64,000 bases of DNA from Typhlomys cinereus (taxonomy: Eukaryota > Chordata > Mammalia > Rodentia > Platacanthomyidae), in contig JALPQD010000246.1 in NCBI GenBank assembly GCA_023101885.1, forward strand, positions 2,828,972 through 2,892,971. The letters run 5' to 3'. The notes below the pieces were generated by a model. The model saw nothing but the letters and a program-made list of their open reading frames with translations. It was not told where the DNA came from and made no database searches. Shown piece by piece: positions 48,446-58,479 of this stretch. The position numbers were made by a program, and so were the translations under genes. Every line of letters begins with the position of its first letter. Position 1 is the first letter of the stretch.

Positions 48446-50060
48446 GTTAGAATTTGAACATAAGAATCTGGGGGTTGGGCAGGCTTTTGGCAGCAGCTTG
48501 GTGGTAGAACATTTGATTAGCACACAAGGGATTTCTGTTTCCAACACTAAAGCTGCCAGAAGGGAGAAAAGGGAGTCCATGACAGTGGACCATAATAGTG
48601 GACATCCCTACCTGTCTCAACTTTACACTGGCCCTTGATTCTTTCTTCTGATAACATAGATTACAGTATTGAATTTGCTAAAACAAACTCTGTAAATTGT
48701 GCTGCAATTATAGTTGAAAAGGTCCATTCGAATCTCAATGCACTGAGATCTTAGTTACTTAGTTCCATAATTGGGGGGGAGGTGACTTTTTAATTCTTTG
48801 CTAAGTTCCCACATTGCCCTTTCCTTCTTTTAAATTATATACTTAACAACTCAATAATTCAGATCTTTTATATTTCTATTATCTGCTATTTTTAATACTT
48901 TTCCATGAATTATCTTTTCTTTTGTTCTGGTATGGGCATTGCCTCTGAGAACCCTCAAAGTTATTTGAAGCTTATGATAATGTCTGACCTTGTCATTTAG
49001 AGGGAGATCCTGAGCGGCTAAGACCATTTTCATTAAGTTCTAGGAAGGGAGATTATATGAAGCTGTGCTTTAGTGAGTTTGACAGATGGGATCTGTCTCT
49101 TACTTCCAAACAAAACTTAGTCCTCCTCAGTCTCAACCCATGGCCTCACAGCTTCACTACAGCCCCTTCATTTGGAGAACACCGACTTGCAAACATTCAT
49201 CTAGTAACAGAAGATCACAACATTTATGCTCAACTTCTCATTTTTCTGAATACAGATTTTTCTTACAGAAATGCTGTCTCAGATATCTGGCTCATTCATC
49301 TAAGTTTCTTTCTTCTAAGGTTCCATAATTTCTCATGCCTTGTTAGTTTTCTAATGTATTTGAGCAGATGATTTCTATGTCTTGTATATCTTCCTTTTCC
49401 CACACTCAGCATGAAATTTATTCTGCAGTATTTCTCAGCCATCACCCAAAACCAGAGTTCTATAATCTATTTTCCAAAATCTACTTCAGTAATATTTTTA
49501 AAAACTCTAAAACAAAAATGGATTTCCAGTATATTCATAATAAATTATCCTATCTTATTTTATTGCACCCAATAAATTTACACTAATTTAGTACTCTTGC
49601 CTTATTTCATTTACTCCTTCAAAAGTAGACTTTTGGGTCTTCAAATCCATCAGTTTTCTACTTCAAACTTTGACTTTCCCCCCTTATCTTTGAAAGCTAT
49701 TGCCAGAGTTGCCCACATCATTGATTCTTAGACATCCTTTTCGTTATCTTTTTTCCAAACTGCCTAACCTGTTCATCCAAATAAAAAGACATCACCATTT
49801 AGATAATTAATTAGCTGCTGCTAATGTAACAGCAGCATGTTCATCTTATAGCATTTAACCCAAGATATAATTATGTATATCTTCATTAGAATTCTGTTTC
49901 CTATTGGGAGTTGCTTGTGTCTTTAGCAGTATGGATGCTGTGTGACATACGGCAATGACTCATCAAATTCTTATTGAAATAGAGGAAATGGGACCTAAGC
50001 CTGCCAGTGACTTTGTTGTGTCTACTGACACAGTGTAACCACATATGACTTAAGTACATA
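48446..50060. other. AT-rich unique non-coding block
   Basis: No gene is recognised. 49800-49990 carries a TAATTAATTAG word (49804-49814) and a perfect 7-bp inverted repeat gctgctg/cagcagc (49814-49820, 49830-49836) around 'ctaatgtaa', which could be part of a regulatory element. Confidence 0.4.
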
Positions 50061-50462
50061 CAGTTATTTATTAGATAAATATTCTATGATAAATTAGTAA
50101 TTTGAAAAAAATGTCGAAAAAAACTTTAGGAAATGCATTCTGCTACCTCAGTTCTAGGACATTGAATCTAGAAAATACCTTTCAGTTATTTATTAGATGT
50201 GGTTTTTCTGCAATTTATTTGCACAACTTTAGTATTGAGACATTCAGAAACTCCAGTTCCCATTACTTCTGTTTGATAATTTAAAGCAGCATCTCACCAA
50301 ATGGGCCCCATTCTCAGAGCTCCATCGAAATTGGTAGATTGGTTGGATACGTCATTCCATAGGAGGATAGTGCAGTACATTTCACAGAGTTTGGTGCATC
50401 TTTATTTATATTTAGCTACAGAATACAAGATAAATATTCTATGATAAATTAGTAATTTGAAA
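50061..50462 (+). repeat. Dispersed local direct repeats, including an exact 35-bp pair
   Basis: A 35-base word beginning 'agataaatattctatgataa' is identical at 50073-50107 and 50428-50462. The 16-base word 'cagttatttattagat' that overlaps its start at 50061 also occurs at 50183-50198. No known repeat family accounts for this. Confidence 0.85.
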
Positions 50463-51343
50463 CATTTATTTCTTGATATCATCATTCTATAATGCATAAA
50501 ACCTTGGACTGATTCCTTTTGTTAAGGAAAACCCAATGTATTCCATCAACTTGTTTCTGTTTCTTGTATCTGACATAAGAAGCAAGAAATTGTTATTTGT
50601 TCAAATTCCACACTAAAATTCCATGCATTTCATTTTGCCTTTAGGTAGAAAAAATGATTGCAGATTCCTTACACTTAACTACTTTGTAACCCCACTAGAG
50701 AGAGAACACAGTATAAAAATATCCACTGTGTCATAAACACAGTCATTATTTCTAGTACATACTGAAAATTACAAGTATCAACAAGGAGATGGATGTCTTC
50801 AAATTAGATTCACAAGATTTAAAAAAAGAGTAAATAACCAGCCTTTTTCGACAGATGTGAGGTGTGAATTTATGAAACGTGAAACTAAAAGAGCTGCATA
50901 CACTATGAAGATAAATTCAGCATATCCTGTGTATTTCCTCTGAGGAAGATGTATTGCTTTTTGTCTCTGCTAAGACCTAATTATAATTAGAACTCTTTAA
51001 AAACTCCAGTTTTTAGAACAGAATATAGCTAATGTTATATTAGCAAATTTATTCAACCAAAGGTGTTCAGAGATAAAAGACACATTTTTTAAAGAGTCAT
51101 TAGCTTTTTTTAGACACAGGGTTTGCAAATCAGGAGGCCTTTGAAAACTCTTAATCATATGAATTGAGTTCTTATTTCTCTTTTTTGCAAAACTTACATT
51201 AGATGCTATTTTGTAGATTATATTCCGTCTTCTCATCTTTCACATAGAAGTTTGGAATTTTGTCACAATTGAGCAACTACTTATATGTGAAACCTATTGC
51301 TAACAATATATTTAGAATGCTTGGTGTGATTTCCATTAACTTC
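50463..51343. other. AT-rich non-coding stretch
   Basis: Nothing recognised. Confidence 0.4.
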
Positions 51344-51358
51344 TATTTCATTAATTCT

Positions 51359-53023
51359 TTTTTTTTTTTTTTTTGAGTGAATTTTTTTTTATTATAAATT
51401 TAATTATACATTTTAAAAATTTTTTACCAGTTCCCTCCCTCCCCCCTCTTCCCCCTCCCCTTCCCCCAGTGCCTCCCCCCCAATTCCCAGATAGTCCTTT
51501 ATTGTGTGTGCCTAACTCTCCACTGTGTCCTCCTCTCCGATGACATATAAGGACCCAGTGGCATTTCCATAAGCCCTTTCTCTTGTTCCCCTTAAGCATA
51601 AGATCACTACTATGGCTGTCAATCCCTTGCCTCCAGGGGTCTCGGTGCCCTTATCAGATGCTAGACTTTATGAGGGCAACAGTGCGCTGGACATTGCGCA
51701 GGGCATGCAAAGTTCCATTATGATTGCTTTGGCCCCAACTATTGTTGAGAATCTTGCAAATCGTTGCTCCTCCCATCCTTTTGCTCTTACAATCTTACCG
51801 CCCCCTCTTCCGCAAATGTCCCTGAGCTCCAGGATGGGGAGAGATTAGGCTGTCCTAGTTCTATGTGATTGATATAGAGTCTCTGAAGTTCTGGATTGTG
51901 GTTTGTTGATTTTCTTTTGCAGTTTTGCTGCTCCTGCAATTCCCTTCACTCCATTCTGCTGGGCACTGTATGTCACCCCCTGGCCAGAGACAAAAAGCTG
52001 TTAAACTGGAGTCTTGTTGTAATAGCACATTCAAGGGTAGATGTAATAAGAGTAGGAAACCTCACTGAGAGAGGGGTCCATCACCCATTTGCAAAATGAT
52101 TACTTTTTATCTGCTAGACTATATGCCCTCCCCTTCTGGTGAGATCAGGAAAGAACGTCTGTGAACTTAACCAGGTTTCTCATTACTTACTTGCAGACCT
52201 TCATGGAGGCCTATTTTCTCTGCTGTAACATGGTCTCCTCTCTCTTTGTTTCTGGTGTGGCCCTCCTAACCCATCTCTCTTGTTCATAATCCTTGCAATT
52301 ACTGTGTTACATAGGTTTACTTTTGAGTGTCCCAATGTGGGCTGGGTGAGTTTGGTACTAGGAGCCACCTATTAGGGAGTACATACGGCGCTTAATTTTC
52401 TGGGTTTGGGATACTTCACTTAATATAATTCTTTCTAATGACATCCATTTCCCAGCAAATTCCAGTAATTCATCATTTTTGATGGCTGAGTAGTACTCCA
52501 TTGTATAGATGTACCACAGTTTCCTTATCCACTCGTCAACTGTTGGACATTTAGGTTGATTCCATGACTTTGCTATTGTAAACAGTGCTGCTATGAACAT
52601 GGTCGAGCTTGTGCTATCGAGGCGAACCTTTGCTGCTTGGGGGGTTATTCCCAAAAGTGGGATAGCAGGGTCATATGGCATTTCAATCTTTAATTTCTTT
52701 AAGAATCTCCAGACGGCTCGCCAGAGTGGCTGTATGAGCCTGCATTCCCACCAACAATGTAGGAGAGTTCCCCTCTCTCCACATCCTCTCCAGCATTTGT
52801 CGTTGTTTGTATTGTGGATTTTTGCCATCCTGACCGGGGTGAGATGATATCTCAGGGAAGTTTTGATTTGCATTTCCCTGATGGCGAAGGAAGTGGAGCA
52901 TTTTTTAAGATAATTGTTAGACATTTTAATTTCATCCCTGGTAAAGTTTCTTTGAAGTTCCAGGGCCCATTTTTTAATTGGGCCAGTGTTTTCCTTGGAG
53001 TTTAATTTTCTAAGTTCTTTGTT
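51359..53023 (-). mobile_element. Young 5'-truncated L1 with intact ORF2 C-terminus and perfect 15-bp TSD
   Basis: The poly(A) tail appears as T from 51359. Inward comes the C-rich complement of the polypurine tract (51422-51482), the 3' UTR, and ORF2 ending with stop near 52358. The retained ORF2 is open to the truncation at 53023, about 220 residues. It includes the Cys-rich motif CWRGCGERG...LLHCWWEC, then '[19 protein letters not shown]', '[15 protein letters not shown]' and a 'YSLIGGS' end. The duplication 'tatttcattaattct' is exact at 51344-51358 and 53024-53038. ORF2p is the endonuclease/reverse transcriptase; only its C-terminus is here, so the copy cannot be autonomous. Confidence 0.95.
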
Positions 53024-53038
53024 TATTTCATTAATTCT

Positions 53039-53509
53039 AAAGCCAAGTTATTCAGAATTATCTATTTGGTATTATTTCATTTCCTCATTCATCAACTCAT
53101 TTTTAAATAATGCTATCTACCTCTTTAATTTCTTAGACATGATCAGAGCTGGGGAAACAGTTATTACCATGGATATTGATTTAATTATTGGTTATAATTC
53201 ATTATGGATGGATAGGTGTGATACCGAAAATGACCACTGAAACACATTAACTTTCACATCCATAAAGCACACTCTGCAAGCAAATGAATCAGTTTGAGGT
53301 GAAATGCTTTCCTTTTAAACATGGCAGTAAAATGCATCAAAATGTCAAGCCCTTTTCAAAATATCTCTTGACAGTTATATTTCATTTCCCTAAAGCTCAC
53401 GAACTCAGTGATTTCACAAAAGTTTTAGAGCTTTTAGGTTAGAGATGTAGAGCTTTGCACAGTTTTACATCTCTGAAGTCTTTACAACAAAAAAAGGTCC
53501 CCTATGGAG
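53039..53509. other. AT-rich non-coding stretch
   Basis: Nothing recognised. Confidence 0.4.
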
Positions 53510-53660
53510 AGCTGGGAGAACCCTTGTCAGTCTGGTATCTGCATGACTTTGGGAAGGTTACTTAACCTTACTGAATCATGAAAGCTTTACATGTAGAAAT
53601 AAAGGCAAGTATCTTGGTGCTGGGGATCAGAGATCTGAAGTTTCAAAAATCTTGCAAAGT
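53510..53660 (+). repeat. MIR SINE
   Basis: 'gcatgactttgggaaggttacttaaccttactgaatcatg' matches the MIR 'tgaccttgggcaagttacttaacctctctgagcctcag' core on the plus strand. Confidence 0.6.
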
Positions 53661-53879
53661 GCTTGTGAAATGCAGCTAGCCAGTGAGGTAAAGATATATG
53701 GGCAGCCATTCAGCAAAAGAAATCATGTGATCTCCTTTTCCTGTGTAGGTATGAAGAAATATATCTAAGATGTTCCTAGTCTTAAGTTGATAGGAATTTT
53801 ATTAATTGTGAATTATTTTGGATTCAGAAAGGTTTTTGTTATTGCCGTCTACTCTACAGTTATCAGGTATAACGATCTT

Positions 53880-54275
53880 TCTACACTTCATGTGTAGAAT
53901 GTGCTATGGTTTGAAATACCCCTTTCAAAACTCAAGGTTTGATGTTGTGCTAATATTCAGAGGTGGTGACTTTGAAAAGTGACAAACCATGGGTAAGAAG
54001 TAATGAAGCCACCGGACAGGAACGAAGCTTCTGGTAAGAGCCTTTGAGCAAAGTTTTGCAGGCTTGAATTTCTGCCTCACGGGGCTCTTACCTTAACACC
54101 ATGTGTGGATTCAGCACTTCTCCATTCTGGAAGACTGAACCTGTTGATCCCTTGATCTTGGAAATCCTAAAATGATTAATGGCGAGAAACACATTTCCAC
54201 ACTTCATGCTACAGCCAGTCTCTGAGGTTTCACTATAGTAGCACAAACCGACTATGGCAGTGTGAATGACTTTAC
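53880..54275 (+). mobile_element. MaLR-type LTR, plus strand
   Basis: It starts 'gtgctatggtttgaaatacccctttcaaaactcaaggtttgatg' and ends 'gtttcactatagtagcacaaaccgactatggcag', the usual beginning and end of MST/THE1/MLT1-related LTRs. It is diverged. Confidence 0.55.
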
Positions 54276-54504
54276 AAGGTAGTTATTTTAATACTAAGTC
54301 AAACACAGTATGGGGCTTGATGATGTGAGAAGTGGATGCCATTTTAAACTACTGGGTGCATTGGAGGCAATTTTAGAGACATTATGTTGGCTAAGGAGCA
54401 AGTTAGTTATTTAAGAATTGGATAAGATTAAAAGAAATTGGAATTCGATGCCAAAAATGTTGGTAAAGCAAAATTCGCTCATTTTTCCCTTTTTATTCCT
54501 GTTT

Positions 54505-54640
54505 TTGAACAGCGTGTCGTGCAGCACATGTTCGTCTTGCACTCACTGTGAAGCAGAGGATAATCTTGAACTCCTGACCTTCGTGCCTCTATCTCCCAAA
54601 TGTTGGAACTACAGGTATGCACCACCATATCTGACCCCTT
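54505..54640 (-). mobile_element. B1 (7SL-derived) SINE, minus strand
   Basis: 'aatcttgaactcctgacc', 'ctatctcccaaatgttggaactacaggtatgcaccaccatatctgac' is the reverse complement of a diverged B1/Alu-like monomer. Confidence 0.8.
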
Positions 54641-55045
54641 TTTCATATTTTTTAATATAAACAGTTACTAGATTCTATTCTAAATCAGATATACTAGTAT
54701 GAAATTTAAATATGCAATGATATTCCTTAGCTATAAGCTAGTTTGAATTTACTAACCAGCAACTTTTTATCACTGTACAATGTTATCTCAGATCATTGTT
54801 TAAATTGATAATGTCCTTATAAGTTATCTTGCTTCTGTGGTCCAATTTCATGTCTAGTACACTAAATTCATAATCTTTGTCACATCACATAAAATCTCCT
54901 TCATTCCTTTCTTCCAATTTACTTTCAATTTACTGTGCATACAAAAGCATTATTTACCTAAAAGGTAAAATTAAAATCAATACCACAGGTTTTTAAAAAT
55001 AAGTATCATTTGCTATAAAACGTTCAATCAAAGTAATATTTAATA

Positions 55046-55318
55046 GGGCTGAGAGGTGGCTCAGGGGTTAAGCCTCTGCCTTGCAGGTGGAAGGTCCTCA
55101 GTTCGGATCCCAGATCCCACGTATAGACGCCAGGCGGAAGTGGGGGCGGCCTGCGTTTCTGGTTCTGGTAGGGTGGAGCCTGTGAATCCCAGGGCAGAGT
55201 AAACAAGGAGGAGGTGGAGGCGTCCATGGTGGTTCCCGAACTGGTTCTACACACACACACACATATACATACACACATGCACAATTGAATAAATAATAAA
55301 AATAAATAAATAAATAAA
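55046..55318 (+). mobile_element. B2-like SINE, full length, 12-bp TSD
   Basis: Head 'gggctgagaggtggctcagg', body with 'ctggtagggtggagcctgtg' and 'aacaaggaggaggtggagg', CA stretch, 'caattgaataaataataaaa' and (AAAT)n tail. The duplication 'taatatttaata' lies at 55034-55045 and 55319-55330. Young subfamily. Confidence 0.9.
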
Positions 55319-55394
55319 TAATATTTAATAAATATCCTAGTTAGACTTAATTTTCTGATTAGTAGTCTAGGATAATTTTAGTATTATCAACAAA

Positions 55395-55705
55395 GAAAGG
55401 GCTAAAGAGATGGCTCAAGGGTTAAGCCTCTGTCTAACAAGTAGAATGTCCTAAGTGTGGATTCCAAATACTACATAAAATCTCCAGATGGAAATGGTGG
55501 CAGCCTGTATTTCTGTTACTAAAAACAACCCTGGTTAACTCCAGACAAAAGCCAAGAGGAAATAGCGAAATTCAGAGTGATTCTTGAATTCACCTTTGGG
55601 CCTCCACAGGCACATACAGTGCCATCTGATACACGCAGAAACATACAAGAAATACACACAGGCACACATGCAAAAAATAAATAAGTAAAAATTTTGAATA
55701 AAGAG
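55395..55705 (+). mobile_element. B2-like SINE, older subfamily
   Basis: Head 'gggctaaagagatggctcaa', body with 'aatagcgaaattcagagtgattc' and 'cctccacaggcacatacagtgcc' as in the 9.2 kb copy. The tail is A-rich. It lies 77 bp after the preceding SINE, in the same orientation. Confidence 0.85.
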
Positions 55706-55899
55706 AGAATTGACAATCATTTTCAGCAACTATTGCTTTATTCTAAATCCAAATTATATAACAAAAGATTTTCAAATTACGAATACTGATTACAAAAACT
55801 GATTTTAGAAAATGCGGAAATTTAGTCAAAGCTTAGAAAATGTCATCAACTGAAATATATTCATGTAAACAGACAAATTTTCTCCCAAATAATTGTTTT

Positions 55900-56620
55900 T
55901 ATAAAACATCTTATAAGAACAAAAATATAACTTAAGACTCATAAGTGGTAACTAGCAAGATTACAGAATGAATGGTTAACATACAAAAGTTATCAATTTC
56001 CTATACAGTAGCAAGAAATAGAATTTTTATTAACTATGTGGGATTTGAGACTAAAAATAGTACCATTCACTATAGCATCCAAAAATTGAAGCATTTAGGT
56101 ATAAATCTAGCAAAACATATAAACAATCTACATAATAAAATCTACAAAGTAGTTGAAAGGTATAAAAATTAAATGGAAAGTCTTTGTTCATGGATAAGAG
56201 TACAAAATATTACTTTTCCCTAAATGATCTGCAGGTCTATCACAGTTCTAATCAAAATCCCAGATAAGTTAATTTATAGATATTTAAAGATTGACTATAA
56301 AATTTTTATGGACAGGCAAAAGATTTAGTTAAAAGGAGAATACAAATTCTTCTAACATTATTTTACTCTGATAATTACCATAAAAACTACAGAAATGTAT
56401 ACAGCTCGATATTAATGAAATAATAGGAAAATAGATCTATGCAAGAGAATACAGGGTCCCTGGTAAGACTCACATAAACAAACCTACCTGGTTCTTGACA
56501 AAGGAGAAAAGGTAAAAGAATGGAGGAGAGATGGTGCTCAAGGGACAGCATGCACATGCAAAGCGTGATTGTACAAACAGCTAACACTACTTACAGAAGG
56601 GACTTCCTAATTTTTAACAG
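55900..56620 (+). mobile_element. Old L1 ORF2 fragment, plus strand
   Basis: 'gttaacatacaaaagttatcaatttcctatacagtagcaa', 'ccattcactatagcatccaaaaattgaagcatttaggtataaatctagc' and 'ttcatggataagag' are degraded ORF2 passages downstream of the RT catalytic region, in correct order. Confidence 0.75.
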
Positions 56621-56701
56621 TTTTCTGTGTGTACAGTAATGGTTGTTTTCTCCCATTTACCTTACTCATTCTCCTCCCCTCCTACTGATAATCTCAATAA
56701 G

Positions 56702-56702
56702 C

Positions 56703-56759
<57 letters not shown>

Positions 56760-56776
56760 TCCTTTCTCTCTCTCTG
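56702..56776. repeat. (CT)n microsatellite
   Basis: About 75 bp of CT repeats with few interruptions. Confidence 0.95.
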
Positions 56777-56789
56777 TTCCACAAGGGTA

Positions 56790-57440
56790 CTCAGCATTAG
56801 CATATGTCCAGACATTGTCGGCACACAGGTAGCTTATCATGGCAGTACCATTGAGGCAAGTTGGTTTTTTTTCCCCAGCCAGCATTAGCCATCATTATCC
56901 ACCTCTAAAATTATGAACCAGAATAAATAATTCTTTCCTTCCAGATTTTCCCTCAGGTATTTCCACCAGAGATTTTCAAGGATAGGTAATATAGAAAACT
57001 AGCAACAGAGAATTGTGTTTGTTGGTATTATTCAACCTGACTGTGTGGTTGGTAATCTTTGGAACTGGATATGGGAGATATTAGGAAAAGCTGGATAGTG
57101 CAACAAGAAAAGGCCTACGGTACTATAAACAGAGCTCAATCAGTGGCGCTAGTGACAACTTGGAAGGTTGGAATGCCACAGGAGGGCAGAGAACGAAGGT
57201 TGATGAAATGAGAGAGAGAAGTGAGGGATCTTGGGAACTGAGCTAGAGGTCACTCAGGCCTCGATTACATTTGCTACATTTTGTCTATGATCTGAAACGG
57301 TGAATGGGAACCGAATTCAAAGACAGTGAATTAATTCATTGGCGGAAGAAATGTCAAGGTAGAATAACATTTGGGCTGTGTCTGTGTTATTGCCAACTGG
57401 CTTCAGTCAGGTTCCCAGAGAGAATTAGGAGTAAAAATCA
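56790..57440 (+). mobile_element. ERVL-MaLR LTR 3' part plus internal sequence
   Basis: 'aaccagaataaataattctttcc...cctcaggtatttccacc agaga' resembles an LTR end with polyadenylation signal. It is followed by 'cctgactgtgtggttggtaatctttggaactggatatggg' and 'caacaagaaaagg', which I recognise as the start of MaLR internal sequence. No retroviral protein is encoded in usable form. Confidence 0.5.
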
Positions 57441-58053
57441 GAGTGGCAGTACATGATGTAATAATGTACTCTTTCATCAAAAGTCTCCTGTCTCACATTT
57501 GAAATAAGAAAGTTTTCTTTATACCTCGGTGTATGGTAAGTATATGCAGTTATTTTTGATTTAACAAGGACTTATAGCTATAACTTTGTCTTGAATCTCT
57601 GAAGAGACTTTAATTTTGATACTCAAGGGCTTTCCGTTTCATTAAAACTATTGAGACTTCTGGAGATATACAAATAATTTTTCTGTTTTGAGATGGGCAT
57701 GGCAGCCTTTTGGGGAGAAGGTAGAATGTTATGGTTTAAAGAGCTGAGTCTTAGTGTCAAGCAACAAGGGCAATATTTGTGATCATTGATCTTGATAGTC
57801 ACTTACACTAGATTAGGAATATTTAGATTAGCAAACCACATCCACAGGTGTTAGGAACAGTTAGAGTAAGAGATCAACCTTGATCCATGGATAGATCTCT
57901 TGCCAGAATTCGTAATGTGATGTAATTCTTAGGTGTAATGAAAGGTAGGTAGTGGGGTTTATTCAGAGGAGGGATGTCTTAGCTGTCATGATAAAAATTG
58001 CTCTGTTCCACCAGGATGCACTGAATCTTTTATGCCATGAGTTCAGATAAATC
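57441..58053. other. Non-coding stretch
   Basis: Nothing recognised. Confidence 0.35.
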
Positions 58054-58058
58054 TGACC

Positions 58059-58471
58059 TGTCATAGTTAGGCACAGCTGTCAATTTAATGATTGAGGGTT
58101 TGAGCACTGGGCACATTTGTGGGGAATTAGTGCTTGGGTTAAGCCCAGAGCAAACCTGCAGGAGATAGTCCAGCTGAAAGAGAAGGCCCAGCCCACAATG
58201 GGTGGAACTAGGCCCTGAACAGGTGAATAAAATACTGAAAGCTGATTGAGGAAGGCAGCATCCTTCTGTTCACTTGGACAGATGGATTGTCCATCTCTCA
58301 GCTGTTATGTGGTGATGGTGTGGTCAGTTCCCTTGGCCCTGCTGTTGGTGCGTGCTCTCCCGTCAAGCTGGACTGAGAACTGTAACCAGGAATCATAAGG
58401 GAGAATAAATTCTTGTTCCCTTAAGCCATTTGATGGTCATTTATCAGCAACCATGTAGGCTGACTGCAACA
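58059..58471 (+). mobile_element. Complete MaLR-type solo LTR (413 bp) with 5-bp TSD
   Basis: It begins TGTCATAG and ends GCAACA, with 'tgacc' at 58054-58058 and 58472-58476. An 'agaataaattcttgttccc' signal region precedes the end. TG...CA termini and a 5-bp duplication fit an ERVL-MaLR solo LTR. It is the reference copy for the truncated one at 20335-20524. Confidence 0.75.
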
Positions 58472-58479
58472 TGACCCCG

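Noticed and set aside
52358..52924. 188-codon open frame as an independent gene
   Set aside because: It is the C-terminal part of L1 ORF2 within a bounded 5'-truncated L1 insertion.
58059..58471. hAT-type MITE instead of LTR
   Set aside because: Its termini are TG...CA and the flanking duplication is 5 bp, whereas hAT insertions give 8 bp. An LTR fits better.
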